From Myxococcales bacterium (lineage in GTDB: Bacteria; Myxococcota_A; Polyangia; Polyangiales; Polyangiaceae): a stretch of DNA of 64,000 bases. This document shows positions 16,321 through 24,928 of this stretch, piece by piece. The stretch covers positions 124,001-188,000 of the forward strand of contig JAEUKE010000207.1 of assembly GCA_016794345.1 (NCBI GenBank). Reading direction: 5' to 3'. The position numbers and the translations under genes are program-made. The number at the start of each line of letters is the position of its first letter. Position 1 is the stretch's first letter. Under the pieces are notes generated by a model. The model had not been told where the DNA came from and ran no database searches. It worked only from the letters and a program-made list of their open reading frames with translations.

Positions 16321-17544
16321 TTGTCGAACCCCGAGACCTTGGCCAAATCCGCGCGCGAGCGCCTGGCCCAGGCGCTGTCCGCGCTGCAAGGTGATCCAGC
16401 CACGCCGCAGGCGCTGCTCGATCTGGCCGATCCGATCGCGGAGTCCATGGGGATCCTGCACCGGATCGAGCGGTCGAAAGGAGCAGACTTGAACGGGCGC
16501 GACGCGGCGCTCGCCCATGTCCGCACGGCCCTCAACGCGCTCCAGCAGATGACCTTCGATCATCCGGCGCTCGACATGGTCATGGACCAGGTCGCGGGGT
16601 GCCTCTCGAGCGTGCACCAGCTCGCCCGATACCAACCGCCCGCTGGCCCGGCGCCCGCTGGCCCGGCGGCCGCTGGCCCGGCGCCCGCCCACGCAGCGCC
16701 TCAGGCCGTCCACGCAGCGCCTCAGGCCGCGCCGGCTCATGACGGAGCTGTCACGGTTTCCGCGCCCGCGGGGTACGCAGTCGCGGCAGCAGCCACGGCG
16801 CCGGTCGCGCTCGGCGGCACGCAGGTGCTCTCCGCGCCCTCGCCGGCCGCCTTCCCTGCGCCGCAGCCGGTTCCCCAGCCGGCGCCGCACCATCATCAGC
16901 CGGTCCCGCAGCCCGCTCCGCAGGCGGCGTTCCAGGCGCCCATCCCGCAGCCCGCCCCCGCGCCGCAGCCGACGGCCGCGCCTCATCAGCCGGCCTTCAG
17001 CTCCCCGAACCAGACCGTGCGCCTGCAGCCCAACGCGCAGCAGGCTGCAGCACAGGCGGCCCAGGCCGCGCACGCGGCCGTGCAAGCGACGGCCCCAGCG
17101 CCCTATGCCCAGCCGGCGGCCCCCGCCGCTCCCGCGCCGGCGCAGCAAGCCGCTGCCCCGGCCGCGGCGCGTGCGCCGCTCCCGTCGACCCCGCAAGCGT
17201 CGCCGAGCCAGTCGGGCAACGTCGTGGTGGAGCTCGGGACACACAGCGTCTCCAACTTCTACAAGGGCCTGGGCGGCAACGACGTCATCGAGCACGGCGG
17301 CATCTTCGTCGCCACCTACAAGATTCCGAAGATGGGCGCGCAGGTGAACCTTCGCGTCCTCTTGCCGGGTGACTACGAGTTCCAAGCCGCAGGCGTGGTC
17401 CAATGGATCCGCGAGCCGCACAGCGGAGGAGACTCGTCTGAGCCCGGCTTCGGCGCCCGTTTCGTCCAGATCACGCCCGAAGGTCGCCAGCTCGTCTATC
17501 GGTACACGCGGAATCGCGAGCCGATGTTCTACGACGACCTGTGA
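16321..17544 (+). CDS. PilZ-type domain protein with Pro/Ala/Gln linker
   Basis: 407 residues from TTG 16321, chosen because GGAGG lies 6 bases upstream. Residues about 1-105 form a helical N-terminus; 106-310 are a Pro/Ala/Gln/His-rich linker with small repeats; the last 110 residues are a PilZ fold of the myxobacterial TIGR02266 type (GGIFVATYKIPKMGAQVNLRVL, GVVQWIRE, GFGARFVQITPEGRQLV). The RxxxR and [D/N]xSxxG c-di-GMP-binding residues are not canonical, so nucleotide binding is doubtful. Its stop overlaps the next start (GTGA). Confidence 0.85.
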   Translation: MSNPETLAKSARERLAQALSALQGDPATPQALLDLADPIAESMGILHRIERSKGADLNGRDAALAHVRTALNALQQMTFDHPALDMVMDQVAGCLSSVHQLARYQPPAGPAPAGPAAAGPAPAHAAPQAVHAAPQAAPAHDGAVTVSAPAGYAVAAAATAPVALGGTQVLSAPSPAAFPAPQPVPQPAPHHHQPVPQPAPQAAFQAPIPQPAPAPQPTAAPHQPAFSSPNQTVRLQPNAQQAAAQAAQAAHAAVQATAPAPYAQPAAPAAPAPAQQAAAPAAARAPLPSTPQASPSQSGNVVVELGTHSVSNFYKGLGGNDVIEHGGIFVATYKIPKMGAQVNLRVLLPGDYEFQAAGVVQWIREPHSGGDSSEPGFGARFVQITPEGRQLVYRYTRNREPMFYDDL

Positions 17545-20500
17545 GGTCGATCGCCGCCGTCGTCGCGACGCTGCTCGTCGCGACGCTCCTGTCGCTCTCG
17601 CGCGAGGCGTACGCCGTCGATGATCCGTCCCTCGAGTATTGGACGCTCGAGACGGCTCATTTCAAGCTGACCTACCCGCACCCGCTCGAGCCGGTCGCGC
17701 GCCGCATCATCGTGATGTCGGAGACGATCCACGAGCGCGTCAGCGGAGGCATGGCCTACTCGCCCGACGTGAAGACGGAGATGGTGCTGACCGACAACAC
17801 CGACTCCGCGAACGGGTCGGCGACGCCGGTGCCCTACAACGCGATCAACCTCTTCGTCACGGCCCCCGGGGACATCTCGGCGCTCGGCGACTACGACGAC
17901 TGGTACCTCGGCCTCGTCACGCACGAGTACACGCACATCCTCCACACGGGGAACATCAGCGGGATCCCCGCGATCGCAAACGCGATCTTCGGGCGGAGCT
18001 TCGCGCCGAACTCGGCGCAGCCGCGCTGGATCATCGAGGGCCTGGCCGTCCTGTTCGAGAGCGACTACTCGAGCGGCGGGCGAATCCGCTCGAGCCTCTT
18101 CGACACGTTCATTCGTGCCGACGTGCTCGAGGACAACTTCGCGCGGCTCGATCAGATCTCCGCCAGCGCGCAGCGCTACCCGTTCGGAAACCTCTTCTAC
18201 CTCTACGGCTCGCGGTTCCTGAGGTGGGTCGCCGACGTGTACGGGGACGACGTGATGCCCGCGGTGTCCGCGGACTATGGCGCGTCGCTCGTTCCCTTCG
18301 GCGTCAACCGCGCGATCCGCAGGCAGACCGGGCGGACCTACGAAGACCTGTACGGCGCGTGGCACGAGCACCTGCGCATCCACTACGGCGAAATGGTGAA
18401 GGAGGTGGACGCGCGTGGCAGGCGCGAGGGCGCCCGCATCACCTTCCACGGGCACTCCGTCGTCTATCCGCGGTTCGTGCCGCCGGCGTTCCGGAGCGAG
18501 CCAGGCCGCGAAGAGCTCGTCTACTACCGGAACGATCAGAGCGAGCGACCGGGCATCTACCGCCTCGTCCTCGGCGATCCGAAGGTCGCGGGCGAGCGCG
18601 ACGAGTCGTTGCTCATCCGGACGAACACCGACGCCATCGCCTCGTTCACGCCGGAGGGAGGCATCGTCTTCCCGAACCAGGACGCCTGGCGGAACCTGTG
18701 GACGCGGCACGATCTCTATTCGGTCCCGCGCGGCGAGTCCTCCACGTTCGGGACGGAGCCTCAGCGCAAGCGCCTCACCGACGGGATGCGCGCGAACGAG
18801 CCCGACGTCAGCCCCGACGGTCGCCTCGTCGCGTTCACGATCAACTCACGCGGAACGACCCGGCTCGTGGTCGCCACGCGTGACCCGCAGGACAACCTCG
18901 GTGAGCCGCGCACCCTCGATCCCGGGCAGCCGCTCGACCAGGCCTACACGCCGCGCTTCTCCCCGGATGGTCGCCAGATCGCGTACAGCGCCTGGCGAGC
19001 CGGCGGCTTCCGAGACATCCGCGTGGTCGACGTGGCGACCGGCGCCGCCACCGCGATCACGAGCGACAGGGCCGTGGACATGCACCCGGTATGGTCACCG
19101 GACGGGCGCACGCTCTTCTTCAGCTCGGATCGCACCGGGATCTTCAACGTCTACGCGTACGACGTCACGAAGAAGACCTTCCAGATGGTGACGAACGTCG
19201 TGGGCGCCGCGCTGACGCCCGCGATCAGCCCCGACGGCAAGACGCTCGTCTACACCGGCTACACGCACCAGGGCTACGACCTCTACGCCATGCCGCTCGA
19301 CCCATCGCGTTTCCTCGAAGCGCCGGCGACCGGTCAGGAGCGGCCCGCTCCGTTGCCCGAGCCGCGGCAGATCCCGGTGGAGAAGCGCCGGTACAACCCG
19401 CTCGTGACCTTCGGGCCGCGGAGCTGGTTCTTCTCCCTCGGACAGGGCTACTTCGGCTCGCTCGCCGTCACCTTCGAGACCACCGCGCAGGACATCGTCG
19501 GCCATCACCGCGTGAGCGCGAGCGCGACCTTCGACCCGGACGCGCCCGAGCCGCGCGGCGGCGTCTCGTACACGTACGCCCGGCTGCCGGTGGATCTGAG
19601 CGCCAGCTTCTCGCGGACCGTCCTGCCCCGCGTGGGCGGCTACCGGATCTCCAGCCAGGAGCCCTCGTTCAACGAGACGCGCACCACGGCCGGCACACGT
19701 GTCGACGTCCCGATACGCCGCGCCTTCGTCGATCAGAACGTCGCGCTCGCCTACAACGCGACAGTCTTTCACACGGACCTGCCCATCCCCGACAATCTGG
19801 ATCCGCAGGCGCCCGTCACGGTGAAGCCGGAGGAGGGCTTCCTGAGCGAGGTGCGCTTCTCCTACGGGCTCAACACGGCCGAGGGCGGCGTGAACGCCGC
19901 AGGGAGCAAGCGTGGCTTCTCGCTGCGCGTCGGCGCGTCGATGGCCGACGACGCGCTCGGCAGCACCCAGAGCCTCTACGCCTTCGATTTCGGCACCTCG
20001 GCCTACGTGACCATGCCGTGGCCGGGCGAGCAGACCCTGGCGGCCCGCGCGTCGGGCGGGGTGTCCGGGGGTGCGTACGCGCGCCGCGGAATCTACTTCG
20101 TCGGAGGCTACGATCTCGCAAACGCGAGCGAGCTCGATCTGCTCATCGACGGCGTCTACGACGGCGCCTTCGTGCTGCGTGGCTACCCGCCCGGCGCCTA
20201 CGGCGGCAGCGCCTTCTTGCTCGGGACCCTCGAGTACCGCGCGCCCATCTGGATACCGAACTGGGGGCCATCCACGTTGCCGCTCTTCTGGCGTCGGCTC
20301 GATGCCGCCGCGTTCATCGACTACGGCGGCGCGTTCGACGAGCTCGACTCGGACGGCGTGGAGGCGTTCGCGAAGGGCGACCTGATCCATATCCCGGGCC
20401 TCCACACCGCCGTCGGGATGGAGCTCTGGTTCGGCTTCACGCTCGCGCACAGGATCGATACCAATTTCAAGCTCGGGTACGCCTACGGCACGAGCCGCGA

Positions 20501-20549
20501 GGCGGTCGAGAACGGGCAGGTGTATTTCCTCGCCTCGAGCGCGTTCTGA
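17541..20549 (+). CDS. Three-part surface protein: gluzincin-like peptidase, TolB-type propeller, outer-membrane barrel
   Basis: 1002 residues with a signal peptide (about 1-25). The N-terminal peptidase-MA-like domain has HEYTH (128-132) and a downstream Glu in WIIEGLAVLFE (E166), i.e. HExxH plus E. A beta-propeller follows (about 330-610) with TolB/WD40-like SPDGR repeats (VSPDGRLVAFT, FSPDGRQIAYS, WSPDGRTLFFS, ISPDGKTLVYT). The last 360 residues form an Omp85/surface-antigen-like barrel (FVLRGYPPGAYGGSAFLLGTLEYR) ending in SSAF. It overlaps the PilZ gene by 4 bases. Probably an outer-membrane anchored protease with a binding propeller (inference). Confidence 0.85.
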   Translation: MRSIAAVVATLLVATLLSLSREAYAVDDPSLEYWTLETAHFKLTYPHPLEPVARRIIVMSETIHERVSGGMAYSPDVKTEMVLTDNTDSANGSATPVPYNAINLFVTAPGDISALGDYDDWYLGLVTHEYTHILHTGNISGIPAIANAIFGRSFAPNSAQPRWIIEGLAVLFESDYSSGGRIRSSLFDTFIRADVLEDNFARLDQISASAQRYPFGNLFYLYGSRFLRWVADVYGDDVMPAVSADYGASLVPFGVNRAIRRQTGRTYEDLYGAWHEHLRIHYGEMVKEVDARGRREGARITFHGHSVVYPRFVPPAFRSEPGREELVYYRNDQSERPGIYRLVLGDPKVAGERDESLLIRTNTDAIASFTPEGGIVFPNQDAWRNLWTRHDLYSVPRGESSTFGTEPQRKRLTDGMRANEPDVSPDGRLVAFTINSRGTTRLVVATRDPQDNLGEPRTLDPGQPLDQAYTPRFSPDGRQIAYSAWRAGGFRDIRVVDVATGAATAITSDRAVDMHPVWSPDGRTLFFSSDRTGIFNVYAYDVTKKTFQMVTNVVGAALTPAISPDGKTLVYTGYTHQGYDLYAMPLDPSRFLEAPATGQERPAPLPEPRQIPVEKRRYNPLVTFGPRSWFFSLGQGYFGSLAVTFETTAQDIVGHHRVSASATFDPDAPEPRGGVSYTYARLPVDLSASFSRTVLPRVGGYRISSQEPSFNETRTTAGTRVDVPIRRAFVDQNVALAYNATVFHTDLPIPDNLDPQAPVTVKPEEGFLSEVRFSYGLNTAEGGVNAAGSKRGFSLRVGASMADDALGSTQSLYAFDFGTSAYVTMPWPGEQTLAARASGGVSGGAYARRGIYFVGGYDLANASELDLLIDGVYDGAFVLRGYPPGAYGGSAFLLGTLEYRAPIWIPNWGPSTLPLFWRRLDAAAFIDYGGAFDELDSDGVEAFAKGDLIHIPGLHTAVGMELWFGFTLAHRIDTNFKLGYAYGTSREAVENGQVYFLASSAF

Positions 20550-20602
20550 GCTGCGCACAGAAGTTGGCCCGGGCGCGGCGGGCGTGGGATTCGGGCCTCA
20601 CC

Positions 20603-21055
20603 ATGCGAAGCCATGCCCTGCTCCTCGGCGCGGTCCTCACGGCGGTCGGCTGCATCAGCCCGCCCTCGGCCGGCGAACGCCTGATCGCGGACGCCAACCA
20701 GGTGGTCACGGCGGCGCGCTTCGGCCGCATGGACCTGGTCCTCGCTTGCGTGAAGCCCGAGCTGCGGAGCGGCTTCATGCTGTCGCACGCGGAGTGGGGC
20801 GGAAAGATCCGCATCCTCGACATGGAGTACAACGGCGCGACGCCGCTCGAGGACAAGAAGGCCGCGGTCGCGGTCTCCGTCGCGTGGTCACGCCTCGACG
20901 AGACGATCGTCCGGACGACGTCGCTCAAGCAAACGTGGGAGTTCGGCGAGGAGCGCTGGCAGATGATCGGCGAAGAGATCGTGGACGGCGATCCCAAGCT
21001 CCTGTCGACGGGCTCCACCTCGTCGCGGGACGGAGAGCTCGCGTCGGCTCCTTGA
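20603..21055 (+). CDS. Small lipoprotein of unknown function
   Basis: 150 residues from ATG 20603. The N-terminus MRSHALLLGAVLTAVGCIS is a classical lipoprotein signal (AVGC). The mature part alternates helix and strand (LIADANQVVTAARFGRMD, KAAVAVSVAWSRLDETIV, WQMIGEEI), a SnoaL/NTF2-like or DUF-type small envelope domain pattern, but no family was identified. It sits 53 bases after the barrel protein on the same strand and may be co-transcribed. Confidence 0.75.
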   Translation: MRSHALLLGAVLTAVGCISPPSAGERLIADANQVVTAARFGRMDLVLACVKPELRSGFMLSHAEWGGKIRILDMEYNGATPLEDKKAAVAVSVAWSRLDETIVRTTSLKQTWEFGEERWQMIGEEIVDGDPKLLSTGSTSSRDGELASAP

Positions 21056-21112
21056 CGGAAGCGAAGGGCAGCGCCGCCTGAATGACGGCGCTGTCAACTT
21101 CGCTCGACTCGT

Positions 21113-21247
21113 TCAGGAGGAGGACTTCTTGCCCTTGGCGGCCGGCTTCCGGTTCGCCGCGCGACGACGCGCGAGGCGCTCCTTCTTCTTCGTCTGAGCC
21201 TTCTTGCGCCTCATCTTGTTCGACTTCCTGCGATCGCCTTTCGCCAC
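21113..21247 (-). CDS. 44-residue highly basic small protein
   Basis: GTG 21247 has AGGAG 7 bases upstream, an excellent ribosome-binding site. The product begins MAKGDRRKSNKMRRKKAQ and ends in an Arg/Lys/Ala tail (RRRAANRKPAAKGKKSSS). More than 40% of residues are Lys or Arg. The MxKGDRR opening recalls the tiny ribosomal protein bTHX, but the rest does not match. It is likely an RNA- or ribosome-associated protein (inference). Confidence 0.65.
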   Translation of the reverse strand: MAKGDRRKSNKMRRKKAQTKKKERLARRRAANRKPAAKGKKSSS

Positions 21248-21374
21248 GTGGCTTCTCCTTGATGTTGGTGCCAGAGCCGACCGGCTCGAGCGCGCCGCAC
21301 CCGACGGGGAGCTGCGGGCCCGAGCTAATGGGCGGTCGGTGGGCATCCCATGGCGCCGCCGACGAAGCAACCCG

Positions 21375-21638
21375 TCAGCGGTCGCCGCCGCCGCTCGCCG
21401 CGCCGTCGAGCGCGAGCTCGCGGCCTCGGACCTCGAGGCGGTAGCGGGAGTTCACGGTCTCGATGTAGAAGACCTCTTTGCCGGCCAGTCGAAGCACACG
21501 TTTGACCGGAGTGGTCACGTACTCGTGCATCCCGTCCGAGAACTCGATCACGACCACGGAGCCTTTGCGTGGAGCTCGGACCAGCCGCCCAACGACGGCC
21601 CTCGAGCCACGACCTAGCTTCCGCAGCACCACCTGCAC
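21375..21638 (-). CDS. Conserved-looking small protein, function unknown
   Basis: 87 residues from GTG 21638 with AGGA 7 bases upstream. The sequence is compact and beta-rich (GSVVVIEFSDGMHEYVTTPVK, EVFYIETVNSRYRLEV), suggesting an SH3-like or small-barrel domain. It lies upstream of the 44-residue basic protein on the same strand with 127 bases between them. No family is recognised. Confidence 0.6.
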   Translation of the reverse strand: MQVVLRKLGRGSRAVVGRLVRAPRKGSVVVIEFSDGMHEYVTTPVKRVLRLAGKEVFYIETVNSRYRLEVRGRELALDGAASGGGDR

Positions 21639-21815
21639 GGCTTCATCCTAGCACGGCTACGCGGGCTGGCACGATAGCCGCGCAGTCGATCAAAAATAGA
21701 CCGTCCTTCCCTACCGGCAGGAAGCGGGCGATGCGGGCCCCGGCACGGGGCCGCAAGCCGAGGCGGTTTTTCCCACTCTTCCCTCCGGGCCCGATGCCCT
21801 CTAAGCGAACCCGCC

Positions 21816-22415
21816 ATGGTTCGGCCGGTCTTCGCGGGATGTATCGAGGTTATCACTGGCTCGATGTTCAGCGGCAAGACCGAGGAGCTGATCCGGCGGG
21901 TGAAGCGCGCCCGGTTCGCGCGCCAGCGCATCCAGGCGTTCAAGCCACGGATCGACGACCGGTACGACAGCTCGAGCATCGTGTCGCACGCGGCCGCCGA
22001 GGGCGGCGACAAGAGCGGCATCCTCGAAGCGGTCGCCGTCGCGACGAGCGAGAGCCTCGAGAGCCGCGTCCTGGAGGAGACGCAGGTCGTTGCGATCGAC
22101 GAGGCCCAGTTCTTCGACCGCGGGATCGTGGACGTGGCGCAGCGGCTCGCCGACCGCGGCGTCCGCGTCCTCGTCGCAGGGCTGGACCAGGACTACCTCG
22201 GCCGTCCGTTCCACCCCATGCCCGAGCTGATGGCCGTCGCCGAGCTCGTGACGAAGGTCCACGCCGTCTGCACGGTGTGTGGTGACACCGCGAGCCGGTC
22301 GCAGCGTCTGGTTGCGGAAGGAGCGACCGTGCTCGTCGGCGGCAGCGAGTCTTACGAGGCGCGCTGCCGCGCGTGTTTCGAGCCGCGCGACGTGACGCCC
22401 ACGCGGCCCGTCTGA
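21816..22415 (+). CDS. tdk: Thymidine kinase (type II)
   Basis: 199 residues; phosphorylates thymidine for pyrimidine salvage. Walker A ITGSMFSGKTEELIRR, Walker B VVAIDEAQFFD and the lasso-side motif DQDYLGRPFHPMPEL are all present, as are the zinc cysteines CTVCG and CRACF near the C-terminus. The length fits the tetrameric TK1/bacterial type. It stands alone; convergent neighbours follow. Confidence 0.97.
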   Translation: MVRPVFAGCIEVITGSMFSGKTEELIRRVKRARFARQRIQAFKPRIDDRYDSSSIVSHAAAEGGDKSGILEAVAVATSESLESRVLEETQVVAIDEAQFFDRGIVDVAQRLADRGVRVLVAGLDQDYLGRPFHPMPELMAVAELVTKVHAVCTVCGDTASRSQRLVAEGATVLVGGSESYEARCRACFEPRDVTPTRPV

Positions 22416-22422
22416 TCGCCGA

Positions 22423-23673
22423 TCATTTCGACGCGATCGGGTTCACGACGCCCTTGACGCCTTTGTCGGCGAAGTAGACCCGCAACATGTCCGAGGCCAC
22501 CTGCGTGCCCTTCACGCGCCAGTCGCCGCGGTTCGCCACGAGGACCGAGAGCGCGACCTCAGGCTTGTCGGCCGGCGCGAAGCCGACCCACCACGTGAAG
22601 AGGTAGCCCTTGCCCTCGAGCGTCCCGGTCTTGCCGGCGACGCGGACGTCCTTGAGGAAGGCGCGGCCCGCACGATCGTGGAACGTCGTGAAGCTGGTGC
22701 CGCCTTCGACGGTCGATTCCATCATCGTCGTCACGGCGCGTGCCGTCTGCTCCGCGGTCGCGCGGCCGAGCACGTGTCGTTCCTGCGGTCCGACGTACAG
22801 GTCGCCCTGCGCGTCGCGCACCTTGTCGACGATGTAGAGCTGGATCGCCTCGCCGTCGTTGGCGATCGTCGTCGCGAGGTTGGCGCCCTGGAACGGCGAG
22901 AGGGTCGTGTGCCAGAAGCCCGCCGCGACCTTCGCGCGCTCGTTGGGCTCCTCCGGGATCTCGAGGCGGCTCTTCTCGATCGGGACGTCGAAGGGCACCT
23001 CGCGCTCCCAGCCGTAGCGCTTGGCGATGCTCTCGATATCGTCCTTCTCGAGGTGATCGAGCGCATGCCGCGCGAAGACGACGTTGAGGCTCCGACCCAT
23101 GGCCTCCGAGAGGGTCGCGCACCATTTGTCGCGCCGCTCGTCTCGGACGAGGTCGCTGTCGTCGACCTTGCTCTTGCCACCTCGGTAACACTCGCGTGTC
23201 GTCGGCGTCAGGCCCTTCTCCATGAGCGCGGAGCCGGTCACGATCTTGAAGATGCTGGCGGATGGCGCGAACGCCTCGCTGGCGATATCGCGGAGCGGAG
23301 CCTCCTCCGAGTAGCTCGACCAGACCAGGACGCGCCCGGTCTTGATGTCGGTCATCACGATCGCGCCCTCCGCGACGGCGCCGTCGCGGAGCAAGCGGTT
23401 CGCCGCGCGCTGGTACTTCGGGACGACCGTGAGCTCGGCAACCCGATCCCCCCAAGCCGGCGCGGTGGCGACCTCGCCGCGCACGTCGATCTTGGCGAGA
23501 TCGATCTTGTGGAGCGCAGGCGGAGTGACCTCGCGCTTCGTGGTGCCGGCAGGGCCACGCTCCCCGAACGCGAGCTTCGCGAGCCCGAAATCGGGCACCG
23601 TCTCTCCGCGCACGAATGGGACCGTCAAGCCCACGACGAGGGCCGCGGCACCGATGGCGATCCACGGGCGCAT
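22423..23673 (-). CDS. Penicillin-binding transpeptidase-domain protein
   Basis: About 416 residues from ATG 23673. One N-terminal membrane anchor (IAIGAAALVVGLTVPFV) is followed directly by a transpeptidase domain with SIFK (SxxK), SLN (SxN, in GRSLNVVFARHAL) and KTGT motifs, all intact. It has no glycosyltransferase or dimerisation domain, so it is shorter than PBP2/PBP3. Probably a minor peptidoglycan transpeptidase. The gene convergent to tdk ends 7 bases away. Confidence 0.9.
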   Translation of the reverse strand: MRPWIAIGAAALVVGLTVPFVRGETVPDFGLAKLAFGERGPAGTTKREVTPPALHKIDLAKIDVRGEVATAPAWGDRVAELTVVPKYQRAANRLLRDGAVAEGAIVMTDIKTGRVLVWSSYSEEAPLRDIASEAFAPSASIFKIVTGSALMEKGLTPTTRECYRGGKSKVDDSDLVRDERRDKWCATLSEAMGRSLNVVFARHALDHLEKDDIESIAKRYGWEREVPFDVPIEKSRLEIPEEPNERAKVAAGFWHTTLSPFQGANLATTIANDGEAIQLYIVDKVRDAQGDLYVGPQERHVLGRATAEQTARAVTTMMESTVEGGTSFTTFHDRAGRAFLKDVRVAGKTGTLEGKGYLFTWWVGFAPADKPEVALSVLVANRGDWRVKGTQVASDMLRVYFADKGVKGVVNPIASK

Positions 23674-23740
23674 ACAACGCCGGTAATCCGACGTGACGCG
23701 CCGGGCCAAGTTTCGGCGCGCCGGGTGTAGACTTCGCGGC

Positions 23741-24634
23741 GTGTCGATCACGCGCCGCGCCGCGCTCGGTGGGCTCGCCGCGCTCGCCGGCTGCTCTCAT
23801 CGCGCCGACAAGCCCGCGGGGAAGCCAACTCCGGACTGGCACGACCTCGCCTTCTCCTCGGGCGGCGAAGGGGACGGCGAGCAGCGGGCGCTCGTCTACG
23901 CGCCGCCCGGCTCGGCGAGCTGGCCGGTGCTCGTCGCGCTGCACGGCCGCGGCGAGGCCGGCCGCGGCGTGGAGGCGGGCGCGCGGGGCTGGCGCGACGA
24001 CTACGATCTCCAGAAGGCGGTCGACGCGCTCCGCTCGGGCGAGATCCGCTCCGAAGACGCCGGGCACATGCTCTCACTGGAGCGGCTCGAGGCGCTCAAT
24101 CGATCGCTCCGCGCAGCGCCGTTCGTGGGCCTCGTGATCGCCTGCCCCTACACGCCTGTGCCGCGCGGCAGAGCCCCGGAGGACGCCGCGCCGTTCGCCC
24201 GGTTCCTGACCGACTCCCTCCTGCCGAAGGTGGCCGAGGTGCGCGGCGGCGCGGTCGAGAGGAAGGCCACCGGGATCGACGGCGTGAGCATGGGCGGTCG
24301 CTACGCCCTCTCGATCGGCCTGACGAAGACGGAGACCTTCGCTTCGGTCGGTGGGCTCCAGCCGGCCATCCAGGTCGGCGAGGCGGACGCCTTCGCCGAT
24401 CTCGCCGCCCGCGCCGCCGAGCGAGCGCCGTTTGCGATCAGGCTCGTGTCGAGCGAAGAGGACCCGTTCCTGGAGCCGACCCGGGCGCTCGCGAGCGCCC
24501 TCGACGCGCGGAAGATCGTGCACCGGCTCGTCGTCACGAGCGGCCCACACGACTACGCCTGGAACCGCGGCCCGGGCTCGCTCGAGCTCCTGATTCACCA
24601 CGAGCGGGTCTTGCGCGGCTTGCCTGCCCCCTGA
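23741..24634 (+). CDS. Tat-type lipoprotein, alpha/beta-hydrolase (esterase-like)
   Basis: 297 residues from GTG 23741. The N-terminus SITRRAALGGLAALAGCSH combines a twin-arginine motif with a lipobox Cys. The mature enzyme has an alpha/beta-hydrolase pattern: oxyanion start VLVALHGRGE, nucleophile elbow GVSMGGRYAL (Ser), and a C-terminal catalytic His in TSGPHDYAWNRG. This resembles the esterase D/PHB-depolymerase-like hydrolases. The substrate is unknown. Confidence 0.83.
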   Translation: MSITRRAALGGLAALAGCSHRADKPAGKPTPDWHDLAFSSGGEGDGEQRALVYAPPGSASWPVLVALHGRGEAGRGVEAGARGWRDDYDLQKAVDALRSGEIRSEDAGHMLSLERLEALNRSLRAAPFVGLVIACPYTPVPRGRAPEDAAPFARFLTDSLLPKVAEVRGGAVERKATGIDGVSMGGRYALSIGLTKTETFASVGGLQPAIQVGEADAFADLAARAAERAPFAIRLVSSEEDPFLEPTRALASALDARKIVHRLVVTSGPHDYAWNRGPGSLELLIHHERVLRGLPAP

Positions 24635-24653
24635 GCTCGGGTCGGCCGCGCCG

Positions 24654-24878
24654 TCACTTCTCGGCGAACGCTCGCAGCGAGCGCGCCAGATCGAGCGCCT
24701 CGTCCTGGGTGAGCTTGTAGGTGAGCGCGGTCCCGAAGTTCGTCGGCGGGGCCGCGCGGACCTCGATGCGCAGGACCCCGTCGTCTTCGTCGAAGGTGCA
24801 CGAAAGGAGGAGGTCGGTGTGCTTGGGTGACTTCGCCAGCTTCATTTCGCCCTCGATCCTACGCCACCGAACTTCCAT
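24654..24878 (-). CDS. Small hypothetical protein
   Basis: 74 residues from ATG 24878, with GGAG 6 bases upstream. The sequence is an alternation of short strands and one C-terminal helix (LLSCTFDEDDGVLRIEVRA, LTQDEALDLARSLRAFAEK). No family is recognised. It lies between convergent and divergent neighbours. Confidence 0.65.
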   Translation of the reverse strand: MEVRWRRIEGEMKLAKSPKHTDLLLSCTFDEDDGVLRIEVRAAPPTNFGTALTYKLTQDEALDLARSLRAFAEK

Positions 24879-24928
24879 GCTCTGCTCCAAACGCCTGTGC
24901 TACCCACCCAATGGCGCACGCAGGAACC

